DNA from: Candidatus Cybelea palsarum
GTDB taxonomy: Bacteria > Vulcanimicrobiota > Vulcanimicrobiia > Vulcanimicrobiales > Vulcanimicrobiaceae
Assembly (NCBI GenBank): GCA_003166915.1
Contig: PMUK01000200.1
Coordinates: 1 to 32,575, forward strand
Length of the DNA stretch: 32,575 bases
Direction of reading: 5' to 3'
The translations under genes and the position numbers were made by a program. The notes below the pieces were generated by a model. That model was not told the DNA's origin. It worked only from the letters and a program-made list of their open reading frames with translations, and ran no database searches. Positions 7,850-15,525 of the stretch are shown here, one piece after another. How positions within the stretch are numbered: position 1 is the first letter of the stretch; each line of letters opens with the position of its first letter.

Positions 7850-7863
7850 CGAACGTATGTTTG
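7850..7863. promoter_or_regulatory. LexA operator (SOS box) of the Gram-positive type
   Basis: CGAACGTATGTTTG fits the CGAAC-N4-GTTYG box bound by LexA of Bacillus and relatives, with one departure from perfect symmetry. Flanking bases extend the dyad (GCGAAC/GTTTGC). It sits between the divergent LysM gene and lexA, 78 bases before the lexA start, where it could repress both, including lexA itself. Confidence 0.8.
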
Positions 7864-7940
7864 CCATGATTTATGATTTGTGATAGGGTTGTACCCGTCA
7901 TCCGTGCCATACGCTTGGCACTTTGCCGATGGGAGGAGCG

Positions 7941-8561
7941 ATGCGCAAAGCGACGTTGGAGAAACCGGCGACGGAACGTCAGCGGAGCATCCTGGACGTC
8001 ATTCGGGCCTTTACCACCGAGCGGGGCTACCCGCCCTCGGTGCGCGAGATCGGCGAGCGCGTCGGCCTCTCGTCCTCTTCGACCATCCACGCCCATCTCA
8101 AGGCTCTGGAGCGCCGGGGTCTGATATCGCGTGATCCGACGAAGCCCCGCGCAATGCGCTCGGGTGCGTCCTTCCAGGGGCACGACGCGGTCGTCATGCC
8201 CATTCTGGGACGCGTCGCCGCCGGCGTGCCTATCACTGCGCAGGAGGATGTCGAAGGCGAGTTTCTGCTCTCAGCCGGCTTCGTGCCGCGCGTCTCCGAC
8301 GCGTTCATGCTGCGGGTGCAGGGCGATTCGATGGTGGAGGCTGCGATTCTCGACGGCGATCTCATCGTCGTTCGTCCCCAGCGAAACGCTGAAAATGGCG
8401 AAATCGTCGTCGCAATGCTCGACGGCGAGGCCACGGTCAAGCGCTTCTATCGTGAGCCGGGGCGCATCCGCCTGCAGCCGGAGAATCGCGTAATGGCGCC
8501 AATCTACGCGAGCGATGTCGAGATCGTCGGTCGCGTCGAAGCCGTCATCCGCCGCCTCTAA
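7941..8561 (+). CDS. lexA: LexA repressor
   Basis: 206 residues, a standard length. LexA represses DNA-damage genes and cleaves itself when RecA filaments form. Residues 10-70 are the winged helix (SILDVIRAFTTERGYPP, STIHAHLKALERRGLISRD). The autocleavage site Ala94-Gly95 lies in VAAGVPITAQED, and the catalytic pair is Ser130 (QGDSMVEAAI) and Lys167 (ATVKRF). I start at ATG 7941 because GGGAGGAG ends two bases upstream; earlier in-frame TTG 7923 and ATG 7929 would run through that site. A LexA box lies upstream, so autoregulation is expected. The next gene begins 47 bases before the lexA stop, which implies that it shares lexA's transcript. Confidence 0.95.
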   Translation: MRKATLEKPATERQRSILDVIRAFTTERGYPPSVREIGERVGLSSSSTIHAHLKALERRGLISRDPTKPRAMRSGASFQGHDAVVMPILGRVAAGVPITAQEDVEGEFLLSAGFVPRVSDAFMLRVQGDSMVEAAILDGDLIVVRPQRNAENGEIVVAMLDGEATVKRFYREPGRIRLQPENRVMAPIYASDVEIVGRVEAVIRRL

Positions 8562-9744
8562 GCTTTTCGCCGCTTTTGAGCGGCGGGCAGTGCCGGTGAT
8601 GCGCCGCCTCGGTGAGTTGCCATTTATTGCGTCGTTGCGCGACGCGTTACCGTGGAGCTTCATCGGCCTCGCGGCGGCCTTTCTCGGGGTTTTGATCGCG
8701 GAGCTGGTCGGCGGAACCTTACCGGGAGAGACGCTCGGCTTACGCGTGGCGTCGGCGCTATTGCCAGCGTTCGGCGTGATGGCGGCGACACTCGTCGTCA
8801 TATTGCCGATCCGGCTGGCGCGTGCGACGCATTATACGGTCGCGCCGCTGCTGCTCGGCAGCGTGGGCGCATTCGCGCTGGCGTTGCCGCGGCCGCTCGG
8901 GCCCGATCCGATCACGTATCTCCGCGTGCTCGGTACCGCCGGACTCTTTGTCGCAATGCTTGGGTGCGGCGTTACTGCTGCCTGGACGGCGCTGGCGCGC
9001 CGGCGCGTTGCGCCGGCGTTATCGGATTGGCTTGGCGCACTCTTAGCCATCGGAACGTTTGGCGCGCTGATCGCCCTGCACGTCTCCTTGCCGGCGGCCA
9101 TCGCATCGGCGTTGCATCCGATCGCGCACCTTGGCGACACGTATCTCGCGCTCGTCGCGATCGTCCTGGTGGAAACGCTGCTCTGGACGGCGGGCGTGCA
9201 CGGCCCCGCGGTCTTGGCCGCCATCGTAACGCCGGTCTATCTGACGATGCAGATGCAGAACACGCACGCATTTACCGTGCACGCGCCGCTGCCGTACATC
9301 GTCGTGGTCTCGCTCTTTCTCTTCGTTTTTCCGGGGGGAGCCGGTGCGACGTTACCGCTGGCGGGTTTGCTTGCGATTTCGCGCGTTCCGCGCCTTCGCG
9401 CCGTCGGCCGCGCGACGTTCGTGCCGTCGCTCTTCAATCTCAACGAACCGCTGCTCTTTGCCGCCCCCGTCGTCTTCAACCCTCATCTCGTTCTGCCGTT
9501 CGTTGGCGTGCCGATCGTGCTCGCAACGATTACCTACGCCGCAGTTGCAACCGGCCTCGTCGCGCGCGCCGCGTTTTACGTCCCTTCGTCGGTTCCGACG
9601 TTCATCTCGACGTACGTCGCGACGCAGGATCTGCGCGCCGTAGCACTCGCCGCATTGAACATCGTGGTTGCGACGGCGATGTACTATCCGTTCGTGCGCG
9701 CCTATGAGCGCCATGTCTCGCGCACCCAGGATGACAAAGGATGA
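8515..9744 (+). CDS. PTS sugar permease, EIIC component of the lactose/cellobiose type
   Basis: 409 residues and about ten hydrophobic segments. The hallmark is SLFNLNEPLLFAAPVVFNP at about residues 305-323, the NEP(I/L)(L/I)F substrate-site motif of the CelB/LacE-type EIIC domain, followed by LPFVGVPIVLATITY. The N-terminus (AAFERRAVPVMRRLGELPF) also aligns with the usual EIIC opening, so the early ATG at 8515, inside lexA, is preferred over GTG 8590 or ATG 8599. EIIC normally needs EIIA, EIIB, HPr and EI for phosphorylating sugar uptake; none is in this window, so the protein may be a stand-alone permease or depend on distant partners. It overlaps lexA by 47 bases and its stop overlaps the next start as ATGA. 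Confidence 0.8.
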   Translation: MSRSSVASKPSSAASKLFAAFERRAVPVMRRLGELPFIASLRDALPWSFIGLAAAFLGVLIAELVGGTLPGETLGLRVASALLPAFGVMAATLVVILPIRLARATHYTVAPLLLGSVGAFALALPRPLGPDPITYLRVLGTAGLFVAMLGCGVTAAWTALARRRVAPALSDWLGALLAIGTFGALIALHVSLPAAIASALHPIAHLGDTYLALVAIVLVETLLWTAGVHGPAVLAAIVTPVYLTMQMQNTHAFTVHAPLPYIVVVSLFLFVFPGGAGATLPLAGLLAISRVPRLRAVGRATFVPSLFNLNEPLLFAAPVVFNPHLVLPFVGVPIVLATITYAAVATGLVARAAFYVPSSVPTFISTYVATQDLRAVALAALNIVVATAMYYPFVRAYERHVSRTQDDKG

Positions 9745-10994
9745 TCGCTGAGCTGTGCGACCGGTTCGGGATAAGCGGTCGGGTCAGAGAGGCGGCGCTT
9801 GAGGCGCAACGGCAAACCGCAACGCTGACCTACGACGCGCAGCAAGCCGTGCAGCGCAAGGTTCTCGGCGCCTTCATCGACGAGGGCATTGACGAGAGCG
9901 ATCTTGCCGGAACGACCGGGTACGGCTACGACGACGCCGCGCGCGCGCGTTACGAGTCGCTGCTCGCGCGCGTTCTCGGCGCGCAGCGCGCCATCGCGCG
10001 GCTCTCAATCGTCAGCGGGACGCATGCAATCGTCGCGGCGCTGGCGGCATGCACCCCCCGTGGCGCAACCCTGCTCTCGATCTCCGGGGCGCCGTACGAT
10101 ACGCTTCGGAACGCAATCTGCGACGCGCCGCACTGCCTCGCCGATGAAGGCATCGAGTACCGCGAGATCGCTCTGAACGACGATGGGACGATCGATCTGG
10201 CGGCCGCGCAAAAAGAGCTGCGCGCCGCAGCGAACGTAACCGTCTTCGTGCAGCGCTCGCGCGGCTACGCGCCGCGGCGATCGCTGACCGTCGCGGAGTG
10301 CGAAGCCGCGTACGCAATGGTCAAACGCGTGGCTCCCGATGCGCTGGTGCTGGTGGATAACTGCTACGGAGAACTGGTCGAAGAACGCGAGCCGGCGGAG
10401 GCCGGCGCCGATTTGATCATGGGATCGCTGATCAAGAATCTCGGCGGATCCATCGCCCCGGCGGGCGCCTACGTCGCGGGGCGCGCCGAGCTGGTCGAGC
10501 GCGTCGCGGCTCGCCTTTATGCGCCGGGATTAGGCACGGCGCTTGGGCCGACGCTAGGCTTCGGCCGCGCGTTCATCCAGGGTCTCTTTCTCGCACCGCT
10601 CGTCGTCGAGCAAACCCTGCGCGGCTTAGATTTCATCGCCGCACTGTTCGAGGCCCTAGGCTATGGCGTCGAGCCGTCCGCGGGTGCTCGACGCACCGAT
10701 ATCGTCCAGGCGATTCGTCTTGGAACGCCGCGGGGGCTCGAGCGCTTTGCCGCAGGTTTACAAGCCGCGATGCCGGTCAACGCGCGCTTCACGCCGGTGC
10801 CCGGAGCCGTGCCGGGGTATGCCGATCCCGTGCTGATGTCGTCGGGGGCCTTCATCGGTGGCGCCACGATCGAACTCTCCTGCGATGCGCCCCTGCGCCC
10901 GCCGTACGAAGTGTACGTGCAGGGCGGAGTGCTCGCCTCACATGCCTATTTGGGCGCGCTCTTTGCCGCGCGCGCGCTCGAGCCGCCTAGTTAG
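9741..10994 (+). CDS. PLP-dependent enzyme of the methionine gamma-lyase / YnbB (aluminium-resistance) family
   Basis: 417 residues, full length for this fold-type I PLP family. Recognisable segments are TTGYGYDDAARARYESLLAR, RLSIVSGTHAIVAALAACTP, VFVQRSRGYAPRRSLTV, LVLVDNCYGELVEEREP and the cofactor site MGSLIKNLGGSIAPAGAYV with Lys232 as the expected Schiff-base lysine. Members are annotated as methionine gamma-lyase-like or aluminium-resistance proteins; the true substrate of most is unknown, so a cysteine/methionine-type beta- or gamma-elimination is a family-level guess. In Bacillus the homologue ynbB also lies in the lexA neighbourhood as I recall it. Here the gene is coupled by ATGA to the permease gene and so lies downstream of lexA. 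It converges with the next gene, overlapping it by eight bases. Confidence 0.88.
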   Translation: MIAELCDRFGISGRVREAALEAQRQTATLTYDAQQAVQRKVLGAFIDEGIDESDLAGTTGYGYDDAARARYESLLARVLGAQRAIARLSIVSGTHAIVAALAACTPRGATLLSISGAPYDTLRNAICDAPHCLADEGIEYREIALNDDGTIDLAAAQKELRAAANVTVFVQRSRGYAPRRSLTVAECEAAYAMVKRVAPDALVLVDNCYGELVEEREPAEAGADLIMGSLIKNLGGSIAPAGAYVAGRAELVERVAARLYAPGLGTALGPTLGFGRAFIQGLFLAPLVVEQTLRGLDFIAALFEALGYGVEPSAGARRTDIVQAIRLGTPRGLERFAAGLQAAMPVNARFTPVPGAVPGYADPVLMSSGAFIGGATIELSCDAPLRPPYEVYVQGGVLASHAYLGALFAARALEPPS

Positions 10995-11205
10995 CCGGCC
11001 CGACGCGGCCTAAAAAGCCGTAGAACTGATAGCAGCAACCGTCGGAGGTCGAAATGGCGATGCGCGTGTCCTCGACCGAGGCACTGGTTACCGTCTTACC
11101 TACGAGGCTTTGCAAAATCTCTCGAGCTTGAAGAAACTCTGCGGCCCTCAATCCATCCGGCTCGGCTTCGATGAGCTGGAGGAGCTGATCGAGTCGGTCG
11201 TCCAT
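10987..11205 (-). CDS. Small protein of unknown function
   Basis: 72 residues: an N-terminal helical part (MDDRLDQLLQLIEAEPDGL, AAEFLQAREILQSLVGK) and a short beta-rich end (VEDTRIAISTSDGCCYQFYG) with a Cys-Cys pair. No signal peptide or known motif. AGGGAAGACC precedes the ATG with good ribosome-site spacing, which supports a real gene. It is the only minus-strand gene between 7.8 and 24.2 kb and converges on the PLP-enzyme gene, the two stop regions overlapping by eight bases. No function can be proposed. Confidence 0.65.
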   Translation of the reverse strand: MDDRLDQLLQLIEAEPDGLRAAEFLQAREILQSLVGKTVTSASVEDTRIAISTSDGCCYQFYGFLGRVGPAN

Positions 11206-11295
11206 GGTCTTCCCTAGTATCGTCCCCTCGCCCGGGATTTCTTAGCGGCGCGGCGCCAGGAAGCCGCGGGAGCGCCTAGAGAAGGGCTGGCGGCC

Positions 11296-11589
11296 ATGTA
11301 CCTGCTCGAAGTGCTTAGCGGTCCGCTCGATGGCACCACCTGGCCCTTCGAACGGGAAATCACGATTGGGCGCGATTACGCGCTCGCGGATGCCTGCCTC
11401 TCGCTCGACCGCTACGTTTCTCGCCAGCACGCGCGCCTGCTCATCGACGGCAGTTCGATTCGCTTAACCGATCTTCGCAGTCGCAACGGGACGCGCTTGG
11501 GCGGTCAGCCCGTTGTCGGCGACGTTCCGTTGCCGGTGGGCGAGTCGTTCGTCGTCGGCCGAACCCTTCTGCGAGTGACGCGCGCGTAG
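11296..11589 (+). CDS. Stand-alone FHA-domain protein
   Basis: 97 residues that consist almost wholly of one forkhead-associated domain, a phosphothreonine-binding module. The signature residues are present: Gly25-Arg26 in TIGRD, Ser42 to His45 in VSRQHARL, and Arg63-Asn64-Gly65 in RSRNGTRLGG. It has no enzymatic or membrane part, so it probably acts as an adaptor that reads Ser/Thr-kinase marks on a partner. It starts ten bases before panC and so appears to head the coenzyme A operon; no kinase is encoded in the window. The link to CoA synthesis is positional only. Confidence 0.85.
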   Translation: MYLLEVLSGPLDGTTWPFEREITIGRDYALADACLSLDRYVSRQHARLLIDGSSIRLTDLRSRNGTRLGGQPVVGDVPLPVGESFVVGRTLLRVTRA

Positions 11590-11599
11590 CCATACGCTC

Positions 11600-12427
11600 G
11601 TGGAAAGCGCCGCTACGGTTGCGCGGGCCCGCGCGCTCTCATCTGCGTTGCCGCGTCCGCTCGGATTCGTTCCGACGATGGGCGCGCTTCACGAAGGACA
11701 TCTCGAGCTGGTGCGGCGCGCGCGCGAACGATGTGCGGCGGTTGTGGCCTCGATCTTCGTCAACCCGTTGCAGTTTGCGCACAACGAAGACCTTGCGACC
11801 TATCCGCGCGACCTGCAGCACGACCGCGAAAAGCTCGCCGCGGCTGGGGTCGACGCGCTCTTCGAGCCCGACGTCCAGGCGATGTATCCCGCGAACTTCT
11901 CGACCTTCGTCGCGGTCGAGCCGTTGGGAGCGCTCTTCGAAGGCGCGCAACGGCCAGGACACTTTCGCGGGGTTTCGACGGTCATCGCCAAGCTGCTCAA
12001 CATCGTGCGGCCCGACCTGCTGTTTCTCGGGCAAAAGGATGCACAGCAAGCCGTCATGCTGCGCAAGATGATCGCCGATCTCGATTTTCCGGTCGAAGTC
12101 GAGGTCGTGCCGACGGTGCGCGAGCCCGACGGTCTCGCGATGTCGAGCCGTAACCGTTTTTTGAATGCAACGCGCCGCGTCGAAGCGGCGACGCTCTACC
12201 AAGCGCTTTGCACGACGCTGCGCGCGCTCGAAGGCGGCGCTCGTAAGGCGGATGCGCTCGAGGCTGGAGCCGCCGCGCTGAGCTCGCGCGCGCACCTCGA
12301 TTACCTCGAGGTCGTCGATGCCGGAACGTTCGAGCCGATCGAAGAGCTGCGCCCGCCGGCGTTCGTCATCGGTGCGGCACGTTTTGGCACAACGCGCCTG
12401 ATCGACAACTTGTGGCTGCCAAAGTGA
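11600..12427 (+). CDS. panC: Pantothenate synthetase
   Basis: 275 residues from a GTG. The enzyme joins pantoate and beta-alanine with ATP in the cytoplasm to give pantothenate. It shows the nucleotidyl-transferase pattern FVPTMGALHEGHLELV (residues 23-38, HxGH at 31-34), the pantoate-site FVNPLQF, LFLGQKDAQQ, and the second ATP motif MSSRN at 181-185. No obvious Shine-Dalgarno precedes the GTG, ten bases after the FHA stop, so it may rely on coupling. panB and panD are not in the window. The stop overlaps the coaBC start (GTGA), making a compact vitamin B5-to-CoA run. Confidence 0.95.
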   Translation: MESAATVARARALSSALPRPLGFVPTMGALHEGHLELVRRARERCAAVVASIFVNPLQFAHNEDLATYPRDLQHDREKLAAAGVDALFEPDVQAMYPANFSTFVAVEPLGALFEGAQRPGHFRGVSTVIAKLLNIVRPDLLFLGQKDAQQAVMLRKMIADLDFPVEVEVVPTVREPDGLAMSSRNRFLNATRRVEAATLYQALCTTLRALEGGARKADALEAGAAALSSRAHLDYLEVVDAGTFEPIEELRPPAFVIGAARFGTTRLIDNLWLPK

Positions 12428-13614
12428 CGGTCGGGGCAAGGATTTTTCTGGGTGTAAGCGGCGGAATCGCCGCTTATAAAGCCGCAGCGCTGACGAGCAC
12501 GCTCGTGCAGCGCGGCGACGACGTGGACGTTGTGATGACGGCCGAAGCGCAACGCTTCGTAAGTCCCCTGACGTTTGCGTCGTTGACGGCAAGGCCGGTC
12601 TACACGTCGCTCTGGGATCTTCCCGAACGAATCCCGCACATTCGACTCGTTCGCGAGGCGCAAGTGGCGCTCGTCGTACCGGCGACGGCCAACCTCATCG
12701 CTAAACTTGCTGTGGGCATTGCCGACGATTTGCTGACGACCGCACTGCTTGCCGCGCGCATTCCGCGGATCCTCGCACCGGCAATGAACGAAGCGATGTA
12801 CGAAGATCCGACGACGCAGGCAAATATCTCCACATTGCGCGCGCGGGGCTACGAGATCGTCGATCCCGAGCGCGGCTTTCTGGCCGAACGCGAACGCGGC
12901 GTCGGCCGCTTAGCCAGTGAGGAACGAATTCTCCAAGCACTCGACCGGGCGTTGACGCGGCGGCTATCGTTGCAAGGCAAGCGCGTCGCCATTACCGCCG
13001 GTCCGACCCGAGAAGCGTTCGATCCAGTGCGTTTCCTCAGCAACGCATCGACCGGTGCCACCGGCATCGAGCTCGCGAGGGAAGCCGCGCTGCGAGGTGC
13101 AAGCGTGACGCTGCTGCTTGGCCCGACGCAGCGCGAGCCGCCGGCCGGCGTCGCGGTCGTACGGATCGTCACGGGGCGCGAGCTCTACAAGGCGGCACTC
13201 GTTCATGCGGTCGGCACGGACCTTGCCATTGCGACGGCGGCGGTGGCGGACTGGCGTCCGGCCGAGCATCGCGAATCGAAACTCTCTAAGAGCGGAGAAG
13301 ATTTGACCGTGCGGCTCGCGCCGAATCCCGACGTCCTCGCCGCACTCGGCGAGCGCAAGGGCTCGACGTTCTTGGTCGGCTTCGCGGCGGAGACCGACGA
13401 TCACGAAACGCGAGCCCGCAAGAAGCTTCGCGAAAAGCATCTCGATGCGATCGCCGTCAACGACGTGCGCGGCGAACGCGGATTCGGCACCGTCGATAAC
13501 GAGCTGGTGCTCTTGTGGGGCGATGACGGACGCCGCGAGCTTGGGCGATTCGACAAGAAAATGCTGGCGACGAGATTGCTCGACGCGGTTGAGGAACTGA
13601 TGCGATGCTCTTGA
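12424..13614 (+). CDS. coaBC: Bifunctional phosphopantothenoylcysteine decarboxylase / phosphopantothenate-cysteine ligase
   Basis: About 396 residues. The N-terminal flavoprotein CoaC domain (1-180) decarboxylates phosphopantothenoylcysteine; the C-terminal CoaB domain (186-396) joins phosphopantothenate and cysteine. Visible are GVSGGIAAYKAAAL, the catalytic His72 in IPHIRL, and the PAMNEAMY motif with Asn122. CoaB shows AITAGPTREAFDPVRFLSN, AAVADWRP and VGFAAETDD. Odd points: the flap that normally reads ACGExGxGRM is LAERERGVGRL, so the conserved Cys of CoaC is replaced by Glu, and the CoaB turn SNxSSGKMG is SNASTGATG. The start is GTG 12424 overlapping the panC stop; GTG 12412 is an alternative four codons earlier. 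The gene overlaps coaX by ten bases. Confidence 0.92.
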   Translation: MTVGARIFLGVSGGIAAYKAAALTSTLVQRGDDVDVVMTAEAQRFVSPLTFASLTARPVYTSLWDLPERIPHIRLVREAQVALVVPATANLIAKLAVGIADDLLTTALLAARIPRILAPAMNEAMYEDPTTQANISTLRARGYEIVDPERGFLAERERGVGRLASEERILQALDRALTRRLSLQGKRVAITAGPTREAFDPVRFLSNASTGATGIELAREAALRGASVTLLLGPTQREPPAGVAVVRIVTGRELYKAALVHAVGTDLAIATAAVADWRPAEHRESKLSKSGEDLTVRLAPNPDVLAALGERKGSTFLVGFAAETDDHETRARKKLREKHLDAIAVNDVRGERGFGTVDNELVLLWGDDGRRELGRFDKKMLATRLLDAVEELMRCS

Positions 13615-14402
13615 CGATCGACGTCGGCAACACCGAGACCAAACTCGGTTGCTTCTCGCACGACGAGCTGCAGCAAACTTGGCGCGTGACGACGGAGCTC
13701 CGGCGTACGCCCGACGAATACGGAGTCTTTTTCACGCAACTCTTTGCCACAGGCGGCATCGACATCGAGACGATCGGTGCCGTGGCGATCGCCAGCGTCG
13801 TGCCGAAGCTCGATCCGGTGCTGGAGAGCGCGTGCGGCCGCGTCTTCAAAGCGATCCCGATCTTCCTGAAGCCGCAGACGCAAGAGCTGATCACCATTGT
13901 GACGGAGAATCCCTCGGAAGTCGGCGCCGATCTCGTTGCCGCGGCGATCGGCGGAGTGCGGCGCTTCGGCGCGCCGTTGATCGTCGTGAGTTTCGGCACG
14001 GCGACGGTGTTCATCGCGATCTCTTCGGCCGGCGAATATCTCGGTGTAGCGATCGCACCGGGGATCGCCGTGTCGATCGATGCGTTGATCGGGCGTACGG
14101 CCAAACTCCCTCAGATTGCGCTCGAGACGCCGGGCCGGGCGATCGGCCGAAGTACCAACGAGGCGCTGCAGAGCGGAATCGTCTACGGTTTCACCGGGCA
14201 GGTGGAGGCGGTCGTCGAGCGGATCAGGGCGGAGATGGGCGTACGCGCAAAGGTCATCGCAACCGGTGGTCTCGCCGACGTGGTCGCCAAGCAAACGCCC
14301 GTCATCGATGCAGTCGATCCCTACTTGAGCCTCATCGGACTAAATCTGTTTCATCGCTCGGCACGCGCTGCGAGGCGCGACGAGCAAAATGGTCTAAGCT
14401 AG
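13605..14402 (+). CDS. coaX: Type III pantothenate kinase homologue with altered signature residues
   Basis: 265 residues, the usual length for CoaX, which phosphorylates pantothenate as the first step to CoA. Residues 4-14 (TIDVGNTETKL, with the ATP-phosphate Asp6) and TAKLPQIALETPGRAIG, NEALQSGIVYGFTGQ and VIATGGLADV are typical. However, the usual GADR reads GADL (107-110, the catalytic Asp kept), the usual DFGTATTFD reads SFGTATVFI (129-137) with both acidic residues lost, and the substrate-site turn YLGGxIxPG reads YLGVAIAPG. The protein could be a divergent active kinase or a regulatory relic; if it is inactive another kinase must exist elsewhere. It overlaps coaBC by ten bases and lies twelve bases before dus. 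Confidence 0.85.
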   Translation: MLLTIDVGNTETKLGCFSHDELQQTWRVTTELRRTPDEYGVFFTQLFATGGIDIETIGAVAIASVVPKLDPVLESACGRVFKAIPIFLKPQTQELITIVTENPSEVGADLVAAAIGGVRRFGAPLIVVSFGTATVFIAISSAGEYLGVAIAPGIAVSIDALIGRTAKLPQIALETPGRAIGRSTNEALQSGIVYGFTGQVEAVVERIRAEMGVRAKVIATGGLADVVAKQTPVIDAVDPYLSLIGLNLFHRSARAARRDEQNGLS

Positions 14403-14414
14403 GAGCCTAGGATT

Positions 14415-15416
14415 ATGCGCCACAAGCCGCTGCAGATTGGGTTGATCGAGATCTGGCCGCCGTTGATTCTCGCGCCGATGTCCGGCGTGACGAATCGGAC
14501 GATGCGCGCGCTCTATCGCCCGTTCGGCCTAGGCCTGACGGTGACGGAGTTCGTGTCGTCCAATGCGCTTGAGCACGGGAACCGGCGCACTATGGAGATG
14601 ATCGACCAGCACGGGTTGGAAAAACCCGTCGCGACGCAGCTCTGGGGCGACGATCCGGCGACGATGGCGCGCGCAGCCAAGGTCGTGCGCGAGTGCGGCG
14701 CCGACATCGTCGACATCAACTTTGGCTGTCCCGCGCCGAAGGTGACCAAGACCAACGGCGGATCGGCCTGTCTGCGCGATCCGGATCGTTGTGAATCGAT
14801 CGTCCGCGCGGTGGTCGCGGCCGTGGATTGTCCGGTGACGGTGAAGATGCGGTTGGGCTGGAGCGAAAACGCGCTAGTCTATCTCGAGGTCGCGCAGCGC
14901 GTACAACGTGCCGGCGTGCAGGCGGTGACGCTGCACGCACGCACCGCGAAACAGTTTTACAAAGGCGAGGCCGATTGGGAACACATCGCGCGGCTCAAAC
15001 GCAGCCTCGACATTCCGGTGATCGGCAACGGCGATCTCGACGATCCGCATCTGGCAATCGAGCGCATGCGCGAAAGCGGGGTCGACGCGGTCATGCTCGG
15101 CCGTGCGACGCTCGGTAACCCGTGGCTCATCTCGCAAATTCGAGATTTGATGGAAGGGCGCGATGCGCGCGCGCTCCCGAGTGCGTCCGATCGTTTGCGC
15201 TTTGCGATCGTGCATTACCGCACGATGGTCGAGGAGCTCGGCGAGGCGCGCGCGGTTCCCCAGATGCGCAAACACCTGGCCCTCTATCTCAAGGGAATTC
15301 CGGGCGCCGCGCTGCTGCGCGAACGAATCATGCGCATCGAGAGTGCGGATGAAACGATCGCTACGATAGAAGCCACGATCTCGCGCCTCGAATCCACACC
15401 GCTGGTCGCAGCATGA
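14415..15416 (+). CDS. dusB: tRNA-dihydrouridine synthase (DusB type)
   Basis: 333 residues. This FMN enzyme reduces uridines in the tRNA D-loop with NADPH. The TIM-barrel opening PLILAPMSGVTNRTMRALYR, the core VDINFGCPAPKVTKTNGGSA, VTVKMRLGWSENAL, the flavin/tRNA-site LHARTAKQFYKGEADW and PVIGNGDLDDP followed by GVDAVMLGRATLGNPW are all present. The C-terminal helical domain (about 250-333) is complete. TAGGAG lies upstream with reasonable spacing. It is the last gene of the FHA-panC-coaBC-coaX-dus unit and is followed by a hairpin terminator. coaX next to dus, with greA-lysS beyond, is a common bacterial order; here a four-gene cassette separates dus from greA. Confidence 0.93.
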   Translation: MRHKPLQIGLIEIWPPLILAPMSGVTNRTMRALYRPFGLGLTVTEFVSSNALEHGNRRTMEMIDQHGLEKPVATQLWGDDPATMARAAKVVRECGADIVDINFGCPAPKVTKTNGGSACLRDPDRCESIVRAVVAAVDCPVTVKMRLGWSENALVYLEVAQRVQRAGVQAVTLHARTAKQFYKGEADWEHIARLKRSLDIPVIGNGDLDDPHLAIERMRESGVDAVMLGRATLGNPWLISQIRDLMEGRDARALPSASDRLRFAIVHYRTMVEELGEARAVPQMRKHLALYLKGIPGAALLRERIMRIESADETIATIEATISRLESTPLVAA

Positions 15417-15427
15417 ACAAAAAACGA

Positions 15428-15453
15428 GGCCGGATTTCTCCGGCCCCGAGTTT
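15428..15453 (+). terminator. Terminator after dusB
   Basis: GGCCGGA (15428-15434) pairs with TCCGGCC (15439-15445) across a TTTC loop, followed by CCGAGTTT. The T-run is short, so termination may be partial. Confidence 0.65.
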
Positions 15454-15525
15454 CCGTAGCTTTAAAGGCTATCCAGCACTGACTAAGCATCTGGATTTTA
15501 GTGCAGGTGACCGGTCTGCGTCAAG

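Noticed and set aside
13401-14294. Long open frames on the minus strand opposite coaBC/coaX (also opposite the receptor gene, panC and the aminotransferase)
   Set aside because: They are mirror frames produced by GC-rich codon use; none has a recognisable motif or ribosome-binding site, and the plus-strand genes are certain.
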